Positions 19,680-28,606 of a stretch of 38,514 nucleotides of DNA are shown one piece after another (the stretch's first letter is position 1; every line of letters begins with the position of its first letter). The position numbers and the translations under genes were made by a program. The stretch is from positions 1-38,514 of the forward strand of contig SVKY01000018.1 in NCBI GenBank assembly GCA_015068235.1, read 5' to 3'. This DNA is from Oscillospiraceae bacterium (lineage in GTDB: Bacteria; Bacillota; Clostridia; Oscillospirales; Oscillospiraceae). Under the pieces are notes generated by a model. It was not told the origin of the DNA, did not search any database, and was given only the letters and a program-made list of their open reading frames with translations.

Positions 19680-20867
19680 ATGGCAAGAAGAGCAGCGGCC
19701 GGAACCGGCACGATCCGCAAAAAGACCGTCACACGTAACGGCAAGGAGTATGTTTACTGGGAAGCTCGCTACACAACCGGCTATGATCCCGGTACCGGAA
19801 AGCAGATCCAGCGCAGCATCAGCGGCAAAACGCAGAAAGAGGTAGCACAGAAGCTGAAGGCGGCAACCGCTGCCATAGATGCAGGAACCTATACGGCCCC
19901 GAGCAAAATGACCGTAGGGCAATGGCTCGACATATGGACAGCGGAATACCTCGGAGGCGTAAAGCCTCGGACGGTCGAATCATATCAGATCATTGTGAAG
20001 AACCACCTCAAACCCGGCTTAGGTGCGATTCGCCTGGATATGCTGAATGCGCACACCGTCCAGAGCTTTTATAATGGCCTTGGTGAAGCGAAAAGAGGCA
20101 CAGCGGCATTATCCCCCAAGACGATCAAAAACGTTCACGGCATCCTCCATAAAGCCTTACAACAGGCGGTAGCAAATGGCTACATTCGTTTCAATCCTAC
20201 AGATGCTTGCATTCTTCCTCGTGTAATCCGTAAAGAGCTTACGCCACTTGACGAAGGGCAGATAAGCGCATTCTTAAAGGCTATCCAAGGGCACAAATAC
20301 GAAGAGCTGTTCACAGTTGCCCTGTTTACTGGAATGCGTGAGGGTGAGGTTTTAGGGCTGCTGTGGGAGTGTGTAGATCTTAACAAAGGCTCGATCACCA
20401 TCAACAAACAGCTTCAGAAGGTAGTCGGAAAGAAAGATACATACCAGCTCACATCACCAAAAAATAGTAAGGGAAGAACTATCACAGCAGCCCCCTTTGT
20501 AGTTACTGTCCTGCACCACGCAAAGCGAAAGCAATTAGAGAACCGCTTGCGCTACGGCGAATGCTGGGCAGATACGGGCTTTGTTTTTACCGATGAATTA
20601 GGACAGCATCTAAAACCCAAAACCATCTACAGCGCATTTAAGAAGGTCGTAGAAGCCATAGGAAGCCCTGCAACACGCTTTCACGATCTGCGCCATTCTT
20701 ATGCCGTAGCCTCGATCCGCTCCGGTGACGATATAAAAACGGTGCAAGAGAACTTAGGCCACGCAACCGCCGCTTTTACATTAGACGTGTACGGCCATGT
20801 GACGGAGCAAATGAAAAGAGAAAGTGCCACCAGGATGGAGCAGTTTATAAGGGCAGTAAATAAATAA
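19680..20867 (+). CDS. Tyrosine recombinase (integrase) of the satellite
   Basis: 395 residues from ATG 19680, with AAAGGAG upstream; the frame to 19620 is non-coding. It has an N-terminal AP2-like arm-binding domain (GTIRKKTVTRNGKEYVYWEA), a SAM-like core-binding domain (about 70-165) and a catalytic domain with R220 (TGMREGEVLGL), H335 and R338 (HDLRHS), H361 (LGHAT) and nucleophile Y371 (DVYGHV). The gene ends about 140 bp from attR. Two similar sequences TCCATGCAAGC and TCCATGCGTGC in between could be arm sites. Confidence 0.96.
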   Translation: MARRAAAGTGTIRKKTVTRNGKEYVYWEARYTTGYDPGTGKQIQRSISGKTQKEVAQKLKAATAAIDAGTYTAPSKMTVGQWLDIWTAEYLGGVKPRTVESYQIIVKNHLKPGLGAIRLDMLNAHTVQSFYNGLGEAKRGTAALSPKTIKNVHGILHKALQQAVANGYIRFNPTDACILPRVIRKELTPLDEGQISAFLKAIQGHKYEELFTVALFTGMREGEVLGLLWECVDLNKGSITINKQLQKVVGKKDTYQLTSPKNSKGRTITAAPFVVTVLHHAKRKQLENRLRYGECWADTGFVFTDELGQHLKPKTIYSAFKKVVEAIGSPATRFHDLRHSYAVASIRSGDDIKTVQENLGHATAAFTLDVYGHVTEQMKRESATRMEQFIRAVNK

Positions 20868-21005
20868 AAAGCGGCCTTCTTTTCCCTTGTTTTTTCCCTT
20901 TTTCGCTTCCGGATTCTTAATTCATCCATGCAAGCAATATCAAAATTTGTGTCCATGCGTGCAAAAAACAGCGTAAATCTAAACCGATACAGAAAATAAC
21001 TGTAA

Positions 21006-21028
21006 TTCAAATCCCGACACTCCGACCA
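21006..21028 (+). repeat. attR: 23-bp duplicate of the tRNA-Pro 3' end
   Basis: Identical to 12968-12990. It marks the right end of the satellite; sequence beyond it is the original chromosome, beginning with the native terminator of tRNA-Pro. Confidence 0.95.
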
Positions 21029-21031
21029 TGT

Positions 21032-21059
21032 AAAAAAGCACGCTTCGGCGTGCTTTTTT
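21032..21059 (+). terminator. Displaced native terminator of tRNA-Pro
   Basis: AAAAAAGCACGC (21032-21043), loop TTCG, GCGTGC and six T. It lies 4 bp after attR, where the tRNA-Pro terminator would be in an empty site. Confidence 0.92.
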
Positions 21060-21111
21060 GCATATCCATGTCTCATAGAAATAAATATCGATTATAAACG
21101 GAAGAACAGCA

Positions 21112-21760
21112 ATGAATAACATAGAAGTATTTAACGAAACAATAACCGTAATTAAAACGGACGAGTTTTTATCCACGGCTACCCTGACAGCAATTCAAAA
21201 CACATCAGTTTATGCGAATCACAAAAACAGCCCAAGCTTTCTTCAAAAGTACATTTCGAAGAAAGCCTAACATTGATCGAAGCTGAAAAAACCGTATCAT
21301 GCGAAAGGAAAACAGCTGTATTAAACTTCGCCAACCCTATTGAACCTGGTGGCGGGGTTTTGCGTGGCGCAAAAGCGCAAGAGGAATACTTGTGCAGAGC
21401 ATCCTTGTCTAATTTCAGCGCAAGCACAGCCTTTCTATAAATATCATAAATAGCAGATAAGCAAGTCGCTATAGATGGCGGATGTTTGAAAGACATTCTT
21501 AAAAAGCGGATAAAAAATTTATTTGAAGTTTGTATTGAAAATGACATTCAGGCACTTATTTTAGGCGCTTTCGGGTGCGGCGCATTTCGTAATCCCCCTG
21601 ACATAGTTGCCTCTGCTTTTTCGGAAGAATTGCTCGAAAGACGTTACAGCCACGCCTTCGAGGATGTCATATTCGCTGTCAAACGAACCGGCTCTTTCTG
21701 TGCAAATATAGCAGCATTTGAAATTACCTTTTCTATATTTCCTCCTGCCTGCAAATATGT
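21112..21760 (+). pseudogene. Decayed TIGR02452-type (microbial PARG-like) gene
   Basis: The remnant starts at ATG 21112 (MNNIEVFNETITVIKTDEFL). The frame breaks near 21250; in another frame it continues with LNFANPIEPGGGVLRGAKAQ and EEYLCRAS, the hallmark ADP-ribose-binding and catalytic segment of the TIGR02452 macrodomain family. The middle is lost after about 21440. The C-terminal part resumes from about 21489 (ILGAFGCGAFRNPP, then HAFEDVIFAV). At least one frameshift, internal stops and a deletion make it non-functional. Intact members remove ADP-ribose from proteins. Confidence 0.87.
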
Positions 21761-21975
21761 CTTTCGTCCCGAAAGTAACAAGCGACTTTTTTGAATAAGC
21801 TCTTTTCGTACAAATCGTCACTATTCATTTTTCACATTTCAGCATAATTGCGTCGCAGACATAGCAGTAATGCTGTAAAAATACGCAAAAATTGCAAAAC
21901 AACTTCCCGCACCCTCTCGCTGTCACACAGCTTTGTAATATCTAAAAAAATGTAATATATTTTCGAAAATAACAC

Positions 21976-22004
21976 TTGCATTTTTGAAATACTTCTGCTA
22001 TAAT
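21976..22004 (+). promoter_or_regulatory. tRNA-Ala promoter
   Basis: TTGCAT (21976-21981) and TATAAT (21999-22004), 17-bp spacer, with TGC directly before the -10 (extended -10). Confidence 0.82.
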
Positions 22005-22033
22005 ATCATCGTTCCGCAAAGCTACATATATTC

Positions 22034-22109
<76 letters not shown>

Positions 22110-22144
22110 AAAACCTTGATTTCTTCGGGAATCAAGGTTTTTTC
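22110..22144 (+). terminator. tRNA-Ala terminator
   Basis: AAAACCTTGATT pairs with AATCAAGGTTTT around a TCTTCGGG loop and runs into six T. Confidence 0.9.
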
Positions 22145-22218
22145 TTGTTTTTTACGTTCAGAAAATTTGATTTTCTTCAGAATTTCACACCAACATAAAA
22201 AGTACTCTCATGAATCAA

Positions 22219-22254
22219 GCGGAGGATCCCACTTTTGGAATCCTCCGCTTTTTA
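22219..22254. terminator. Terminator between tRNA-Ala and the giant secreted-protein gene
   Basis: AGCGGAGGAT pairs with ATCCTCCGCT, followed on the plus strand by TTTTTATTT. On the minus strand the T-run is weak (TTGATT), so termination of the giant gene here is less certain. Confidence 0.7.
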
Positions 22255-22305
22255 TTTGGCTGTATTTACAAGCCCTTTTTAATTGTGCTTTTGAGAACAA
22301 ACGCT

Positions 22306-25300
22306 TTAGCCGAGAGTTTCCATATATGCTGCTACGGAATCGCCGTATGTAAGCATTGCATTGACCATGTTAAGCTCATCCTCAGCCACATTGGTCTTCG
22401 CTCTCGTCTGAGCGACGTAGCTTTCGACGCTCCAATTCGTCATCTTGGAGACCGCTGTGTCACCTTCATAAAGGATGATGGTAATAACACGTCTCATTTC
22501 CTTTGCGCCGACATCATTAAATACGCCCTTGCAGAACACACCACCATTCACAGTAACAGGCAGCTCGGAGATCACGGTGCCTTTACTCGAATCGATCACT
22601 ACAAACTTCATTGCGGACTCATCGGTCGGAGAGTGCACACAAGATAAATTCAGCTGCACTCTTGCACCAACCGTGATTGCCATATTAAGGCTCTTTCCAT
22701 CTCCGATAGCACTTGAGTTATCCGTTGCAGAAGGAATCTCCTGCGTTGCATATGAAAGCTGCGCAGCGGTCAAATCAGCCGTAACCAAATTTCCGGTGTT
22801 ATAATTCAATCGAATCTGAGCTGCCGCACCGTATTTCAGCATATCAACTGCCATCGTCTTCAGCTCAGCACTGGAAGCTGCAGCATCGATCTTACCAACC
22901 AAGAAATTCTTAATGGAATCAACGGTAGTGTTACCGTAGTAGATGGTACCATTTTCTGCCACTGCGTAAAGCGTGGTGGAGAAGTTATCGCCCATTTCCT
23001 TGGCGTTGATGCCCTTATAGGTAACCTGATACATCAAAGCCTCACCGGTGCTCGGATTGACCTTAGCGGTCATCGGCTCGCGATCGGAAGTCAAGCCGTA
23101 GATCGTCGTAACGGCTTCACCGCCTGCAACATCCTTTTTAACCTCCAGATAGAAGTCCTTGTAGGAGTTGACATCATCTCCCATGATATTATAGGTAACG
23201 GTCATTTCTACGCCAACAGAAATACTCATGGTAAACTTCAGGGAAGGCTCCGGCGCATATTCAGGTGTTGCATTTTCAGCAGCACCACAGATGCAAGTGC
23301 CGTCTGTGTAGGTATGCGCTTCGCTCACATTATAATTGCAGCCGTTTGCGCAGGTGATGGTATGCGTTGCAGTTCCTGTATTGTTATAGACATAGCTATG
23401 TCCGGTGGGTGCAACAATGACATAGTCAGAGGGGAGCTCATAGGTGCATGCGGCATCAAGGAAGATCTTACCGCAGTTCGAGCATTTATAATGAGCCATA
23501 GCACCATTTTCAGTGCAGGTTGCACTGCTTGCTGCAACGAAGACGGACGCATGATCTACGGAAGGGATCACTTCAGTCTTCTGAGCGGGGCAAGTCGTGC
23601 AGGTGTAAACAGTAACGCCGTCCACACCGCAGGAAGGCTGCGTTGTGATCACGCCATCATTCCATGTGTGATTCTCTACGACTGAATAGTCGCAGGTCGA
23701 GCAGCCGATGGTATGAGTATCACCGTTATCCGTATAGGTATAAGCATGACCAACGGAAGGCACATAATCCGTCGTATAGCTATCACCGCAGAGTGAGCAT
23801 TTGTACTCCGTAAGACCAACCGAGGAGCAAGTCGGTGCGATAACAGTTGCGATATAGTCGTGCTCGCCGGTTGCCTCGATGTAATCAGATTCATAGCTGT
23901 AACTGCATTCCAGGCAGGTATATTTCGTATAACCCTGCTCTGTGCAAGTCGGCGCAACGACACTGGCGATGTAGTCATGCTCACCTGTCGCAGCAACGAA
24001 ATCAGAATTATAGGTATAATCGCATACCAAGCAGGTATACTTTGTATAGCCCTGTGTTGCACAGGTTGCATCCACAACACTTGCGATATAATCATGCTCG
24101 CCTGTCGGTTCCGTGTAATCTGACTCGTATCCCTCACCGCAAATCAAGCACTTATAATGTGTGTAGCCACGATCGCCGCAGGTCGGCTCAATTACTGTTG
24201 CAGCATAGTCATGCTCCAATGCGGGGATCGGCTCGGTATAACTGGTACCACAGCCTGTGCAGGTGTAGGTCATGACACCGTCTGCGGCACAGGTAGCCGC
24301 TGTCGTGATCACACCATCATTGTAGGTATGACCTCCGGAAGCGATAATCTCTGTATAGCTGTCGCCGCACGCAGAGCAGGTAAAGGTGATCACGCCCTCG
24401 GACGTGCAGGTCGCCTGCGTGGTGACCTCGGCAATATAATCATGCTCGCCCACAGACACATAATCGGAAATATAGCTGTCATTGCATGCCAGACAGGTAT
24501 AGGTGGTGTAGCCCTGGGCAACGCAGGTCGGCGCAGTGACGCTTGCAACGTAGTCGTGACCAAAAGCTTCAATCACGGAACTACTCAGAATTTCACCACA
24601 CAGATCACAAATTTCCTCTGTATAGCCACTGGCTACACAGGATGCCTCCTCAGTCGTCGTCGTGGTCGAGGTATGCGGACAAGTCTCACTAAATACGGTA
24701 GTGTAGGTCTTCGCAGCGCTGCCGGAAGCTACATAGAGCTGCACCGGCATCTGGTTCGCATTATCTGCTGCATAGCAAGCAAACAGGTTTGAAGACTTAT
24801 TATATCGGATCGTATTTCTGGTGTAGCTGCCCTGTGCCGTCAGCGTAATAGAGCTGTCAGCCAAATCGACTGTATAAAGCCATGTGCTGTTTTCATCCAC
24901 TGCAGAGCCGACACGAAGATAGTTGCCGGTGGAAGATGCTGCACGCAAATAGCCTTGATCATCCTTCAAGGAAATCTGTGTCGTATCGGCAGAGCCGTTG
25001 ATGCCCCAACCGATGGTAAAGACAGCAACTGCGCTGTTCGCTGCCAAAGAAATCGTATTGTCAGAAGACTTTGTAATTTCCGCAGGCGCTCTGTTGTTCG
25101 TATTCTGCGTGGTAGAAATTGCGTAGTCATAATCCTTGGCAACAATGATCGCCTGTGTATCGGCGCTCAAAGGCTCAGTGCCATCATAGAGCGTAAATAT
25201 TGTGCCTGCGCCGGTATATGCATACAGCGCATAAAGGGTCATGTCGCTCTCGATCGCATAAGAAGTATTCGTTTTATAATAGTTCGGAGCACTCACGGAA

Positions 25301-28300
25301 TCTTGCACGATTTCCGTAGTCCAGCCGACAAACACAGCGTTGTAATAGTTATTATTCGGTGTACCTGTCGGGACAGGGAACGTTGCCGCAGAACCCACGA
25401 TCGGTTCAACAGCATCCACGCCCGCAGGAACAACGAAAGTCACAGTATACTCAGAAATCTCTGTGTAGCCGCATTCCGGACAAGCCCCGATCGAAAGATC
25501 GCAATCCTCAACGCCGGAATAGTCACAGTTGGCGCAAGCAAAGTTATGCGTGCCGTCATCGTTGGTGGTATAGGTCAGCTCGTGCAGGCATTCTTCCTCG
25601 TAGCCGCAATCCGGGCACGGACCATCAGAAAGATCGCAATCCTCAACGCCGGAATAATCACAGTTTGCACAAGCGAAGTTATGCGTGCCGTCTTCGTTGG
25701 TAGAGAAGGTCATTTCATCATGCAGGCATTCTTCCTCATAGCCACAATCCGGACACGGACCATCGGCAAGATTGCAATCCTCAGTACCCGTGTAGCCGCA
25801 AATCAAGCATTCAACGCTATGGGTGCCGTCACCATTTGCAGAATATTCAAACTCATGCAGGCAATCATTCTCCGAAAACTCGGTGGTATAGATCGTTGTA
25901 CCTGTGCCGGCAGAGGTCTGAATATAAAGCTGCACGCCATACTGTGAATTTTCTGCAGCATAGCAAGCAAAAATGGTGGAGGATTTGTTATAGCGCATCG
26001 TGTTTCTGGTATAACTGCCCTGTGCCGTCAATGTAAGCTCATTGGTCGTCGTATCCAAAACATATGCCCAGGAGCTATTCTCGTTCAAGGTCTCCGACGT
26101 ACGCAGATAGTTGCCGGAAGAGGATGCAGAAGTCAGATAGCCTGTTTCCGTTGCAAACGAGATCACCGAAGGCTCGGAGCTGCCATTGACACCGTAACCG
26201 ATCGTAAGAATCTGCACGCTATCGGCTGATGTGAGAGAAATGGCATTGCCATTCTTCACAATTGCAGCAACGCCACGGTTGTTGGAGTTCTGCGTTGTCG
26301 AAAGCGCATAGTCATAGTCCATGGCAACAATGATCGCCTTGTCTCCTACAGAAATCTCGCTTGAACCATCATAGAGCGTAAAGACGGAGCCGCTACCACC
26401 GCTGGTGTAGGAATACAGCGCATAAAGCGTGAGATCCTCAGACAGTGCATAACTGTCAGAAGTATTGTAAATCGCAGGAGCAACTTCAGAGTTGGAAATC
26501 GAAGCATCGGTCCAACCGATAAAAGTTGCATTGTTATAATCATAAGCCGGCGTACCGCTCGGGGTCGGCAATACGATCTCGGAACCTGTGATCGGGTCGA
26601 TCGCATTCACACCCTCCGGAACAACAAAGCTTACGGTATACTCGACGACATCGGTATAGCCACAATCAGGACATGCCCCATCTGTGAGATTGCAATCCGA
26701 TTCCTCGGTGTAGCCGCAATCGCCGCAGGTTGCGGTATGCGTACCGTCACCATTGGAGGAATATGTAAAGATGTGCTCGCAAGCCGCTTCAAACTCAGTA
26801 GTGTAGATCACGCCGCTCTGCGATGTCAGCAGATAAAGCTGGATCTCACGAAGGCTTGCATTGTCCGCTGCGTAGCATGCAAACAGCGGTGGGTTGTTGC
26901 TCGCATTGTAGCGAATGGTGTTTCTTGTATACTCACCCTGCGCTGTCAGTGTCACAGCATAGGTGCTCGAATCCATGGAGAATGCCCAGGTGCTGTTCTC
27001 ATCCAGCTCAGCTTCTGTATGAAGCAGATTCTTGCTGGAAGACGCACTTGCCAAATAGCCGGAGCCGTCATTCAAAGAATACTGCGAGGCTTCAGTGCTG
27101 CCGTTGATCCCATAGCCGATGGAGAATTCAGCAACATTATCTGTCGAAGAAACGGTAATGGTGTTATCAGACTTAGTGATGGCTTCGGATGCACGGTTGT
27201 TATTGTTCTGCGTTCTCGACATCGCATAGTCGAAATCACGGGCAACGATGATCGCCTTATCCCCTGCCGCAAGCTCGGATGAGCCGTCATAAAGTGTGTA
27301 AGTCGAGCTTTCCGCATAGGAATAAAGCGCATGCAGAGAAACATCGCCGGGGATATAATAGGTCTTTGTAGTGTTATAGATCGTCGGAGCTGTCGAGGAA
27401 TTATCGACCGCAGTAACTACCCAGCCGACAAAGGTCGCATTGTTGGGATTGACGCTCGGCGTACCTGTCGGCACGGGCAGAGTGATCTGCGAGCAGACGA
27501 TCGGATCGATCGGATCCACGCCATCGGGGACGCTGAATGTGACGGTGTGATCACCGGTATATCCGCAGGTAGAGCAGGTGCCGTTAGACATGGTGCAATC
27601 AAAGCTCTCACTGTAACTACAGCCCGATGTACAATAACGTATATGGGTTCCGTCATATTGGCAGGCATATGCATAAGTATGCGGACAATTTGCTCTATAA
27701 ACATGGAAGTAGCAAGAGCCCTTGCTTGAAGAAGATGCAGTGCAGAAGATCGGGTAGTCATTGCTGCCAAGCGTTGTCAGATCCGTTCTCAAAGATAAGA
27801 CATTGCCATTTTCAGAGGTGAAAACAAACTGATCCTCCGAATCCTCCGACGCTGTCCAGGTATGAGCGGTCGTGCTAAGCTCCAGACCGTAGCCGGTACT
27901 GTCTGTGGTATCTGTCAAATAGTTGCCGTTCGAGTCCTGAATCGTAAACTTTCCACCGGAATAAGTAACTGTCCATGCAAGACCCGACCCTGCGGTAATT
28001 ACCTGCGGTGTGCTTGTAAAGGTTGCAGGGCTTGACAGCATACCCGCAATACCGTTGCCGTCCGAGCTGGTCAGCAAAGCATAATGCGTGTAGGTCTCAT
28101 CGTCCTCAGCCGCATCGGTAATAAGAACATAAGTATCACTACCAAAGTCCGCAGCACTGTCGATCTTGTAATACGTCGCGCTGTCACGACGAGGACCGCC
28201 AGTTCTGGCGGCAAAGGATGTTCCGCCGTCATTGATGATAGGCTCATTGACAGCTTCCTTGATTTGCGCAGGCTCTGTTGCAAACGCAGCCGTCGGAAGC

Positions 28301-28362
28301 ACCGACAGGAGCATCGCAAGAACCAGCACAAGGGAGAAAAAACGATGCATGTAGTTTTTCAT
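22306..28362 (-). CDS. Giant secreted multi-repeat cysteine-ribbon protein
   Basis: 2018 residues. A clear signal peptide (residues 1-30, ending PTAAFA) marks it as secreted. Residues about 54-240 form a beta-rich domain. A module is repeated three times (about 271-530, 574-840, 974-1225): InlB-like VTFVVPAGVD...ALYAY, then a beta-rich unit with FTLYDGS, ACYAADNA and LYLLTS. Short ribbons with GPCPDCGYEEECLHE join them. Residues about 1228-1695 hold ten TC-x3-G modules, some with a 39-residue period (EHDYIASVV, then YTKYTC and C). The C-terminal domain (about 1700-2018) is unique. There is no LPXTG or dockerin, so wall attachment is unknown. AAAGGAGG precedes ATG 28362. Adhesion or surface interaction is likely, but unproven. 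Confidence 0.92.
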   Translation of the reverse strand: MKNYMHRFFSLVLVLAMLLSVLPTAAFATEPAQIKEAVNEPIINDGGTSFAARTGGPRRDSATYYKIDSAADFGSDTYVLITDAAEDDETYTHYALLTSSDGNGIAGMLSSPATFTSTPQVITAGSGLAWTVTYSGGKFTIQDSNGNYLTDTTDSTGYGLELSTTAHTWTASEDSEDQFVFTSENGNVLSLRTDLTTLGSNDYPIFCTASSSSKGSCYFHVYRANCPHTYAYACQYDGTHIRYCTSGCSYSESFDCTMSNGTCSTCGYTGDHTVTFSVPDGVDPIDPIVCSQITLPVPTGTPSVNPNNATFVGWVVTAVDNSSTAPTIYNTTKTYYIPGDVSLHALYSYAESSTYTLYDGSSELAAGDKAIIVARDFDYAMSRTQNNNNRASEAITKSDNTITVSSTDNVAEFSIGYGINGSTEASQYSLNDGSGYLASASSSKNLLHTEAELDENSTWAFSMDSSTYAVTLTAQGEYTRNTIRYNASNNPPLFACYAADNASLREIQLYLLTSQSGVIYTTEFEAACEHIFTYSSNGDGTHTATCGDCGYTEESDCNLTDGACPDCGYTDVVEYTVSFVVPEGVNAIDPITGSEIVLPTPSGTPAYDYNNATFIGWTDASISNSEVAPAIYNTSDSYALSEDLTLYALYSYTSGGSGSVFTLYDGSSEISVGDKAIIVAMDYDYALSTTQNSNNRGVAAIVKNGNAISLTSADSVQILTIGYGVNGSSEPSVISFATETGYLTSASSSGNYLRTSETLNENSSWAYVLDTTTNELTLTAQGSYTRNTMRYNKSSTIFACYAAENSQYGVQLYIQTSAGTGTTIYTTEFSENDCLHEFEYSANGDGTHSVECLICGYTGTEDCNLADGPCPDCGYEEECLHDEMTFSTNEDGTHNFACANCDYSGVEDCDLSDGPCPDCGYEEECLHELTYTTNDDGTHNFACANCDYSGVEDCDLSIGACPECGYTEISEYTVTFVVPAGVDAVEPIVGSAATFPVPTGTPNNNYYNAVFVGWTTEIVQDSVSAPNYYKTNTSYAIESDMTLYALYAYTGAGTIFTLYDGTEPLSADTQAIIVAKDYDYAISTTQNTNNRAPAEITKSSDNTISLAANSAVAVFTIGWGINGSADTTQISLKDDQGYLRAASSTGNYLRVGSAVDENSTWLYTVDLADSSITLTAQGSYTRNTIRYNKSSNLFACYAADNANQMPVQLYVASGSAAKTYTTVFSETCPHTSTTTTTEEASCVASGYTEEICDLCGEILSSSVIEAFGHDYVASVTAPTCVAQGYTTYTCLACNDSYISDYVSVGEHDYIAEVTTQATCTSEGVITFTCSACGDSYTEIIASGGHTYNDGVITTAATCAADGVMTYTCTGCGTSYTEPIPALEHDYAATVIEPTCGDRGYTHYKCLICGEGYESDYTEPTGEHDYIASVVDATCATQGYTKYTCLVCDYTYNSDFVAATGEHDYIASVVAPTCTEQGYTKYTCLECSYSYESDYIEATGEHDYIATVIAPTCSSVGLTEYKCSLCGDSYTTDYVPSVGHAYTYTDNGDTHTIGCSTCDYSVVENHTWNDGVITTQPSCGVDGVTVYTCTTCPAQKTEVIPSVDHASVFVAASSATCTENGAMAHYKCSNCGKIFLDAACTYELPSDYVIVAPTGHSYVYNNTGTATHTITCANGCNYNVSEAHTYTDGTCICGAAENATPEYAPEPSLKFTMSISVGVEMTVTYNIMGDDVNSYKDFYLEVKKDVAGGEAVTTIYGLTSDREPMTAKVNPSTGEALMYQVTYKGINAKEMGDNFSTTLYAVAENGTIYYGNTTVDSIKNFLVGKIDAAASSAELKTMAVDMLKYGAAAQIRLNYNTGNLVTADLTAAQLSYATQEIPSATDNSSAIGDGKSLNMAITVGARVQLNLSCVHSPTDESAMKFVVIDSSKGTVISELPVTVNGGVFCKGVFNDVGAKEMRRVITIILYEGDTAVSKMTNWSVESYVAQTRAKTNVAEDELNMVNAMLTYGDSVAAYMETLG
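23700..24680 (-). repeat. Degenerate cysteine-module repeats in the giant gene
   Basis: Ten modules with T-C-x3-G and a C-x2-C pair; the best-conserved neighbours repeat every 117 bp (39 residues), for example around 23850, 23967 and 24084. High DNA similarity between these three suggests recent duplication. Confidence 0.75.
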
Positions 28363-28413
28363 AATTGCCTCCTTTAATTTAATGATTTGATTTACTAAAT
28401 CGTATACAATTTT

Positions 28414-28441
28414 ATTATATCATGTTTTGTAAATATTGCAA
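28414..28441 (-). promoter_or_regulatory. Promoter of the giant secreted-protein gene
   Basis: On the minus strand TTGCAA (28436-28441) and TATAAT (28414-28419) with a 16-bp spacer, about 50 bp upstream of the start codon. Confidence 0.65.
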
Positions 28442-28474
28442 GAATAATTTGAAATATTATTCTACATTTGTTCC

Positions 28475-28571
28475 TTGCGCAATGACATGAAATATGTTAC
28501 AATAATATTACTGGATTTTATATGGTGACTTGATGTGATTTAAGCATACCTTTCCCATATAACGAGTCACC
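28475..28571 (+). promoter_or_regulatory. queA-tgt promoter and leader with possible pseudoknot
   Basis: TTGCGC (28475-28480) and TACAAT (28498-28503), 17-bp spacer. In the leader TATATGG (28519-28525) can pair with CCATATA (28555-28561), and TGACT (28526-28530) with AGTCA (28565-28569). The order A-B-A'-B' is that of an H-type pseudoknot. GGTGACT with AGTCACC is an alternative longer hairpin. Compact pseudoknots are typical of small riboswitches, but I do not recognise a known preQ1 consensus. Confidence 0.5.
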
Positions 28572-28606
28572 GAATAAATATTACAATGCTAAAGGACGAT
28601 AGAATA

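Larger units (their letters stand above)
12991..21028. mobile_element. 8.04 kb integrative element, probable capsid-encoding phage satellite
   Basis: Bounded by the exact 23-bp att repeats. It carries fourteen genes: integrase, CI-like and Cro-like regulators, excisionase, replication initiator, DnaC-like loader, several small proteins, scaffold, major capsid protein and sigma factor. No terminase, portal, protease, tail, holin or endolysin is recognisable. The size, switch and own replication fit phage-inducible chromosomal islands. The presence of a capsid gene with scaffold but without packaging genes is unusual. Satellite identity is inferred. Confidence 0.85.

Noticed and set aside
21179..21821. 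Minus-strand frames of 122 and 86 residues
   Set aside because: They are antisense shadows of the plus-strand PARG-like pseudogene, whose conserved motifs read only on the plus strand.
23314..25947. Long plus-strand frames within the giant gene
   Set aside because: They are opposite-strand shadows caused by the repeated codon pattern of the giant protein; no ribosome sites or domain signals.
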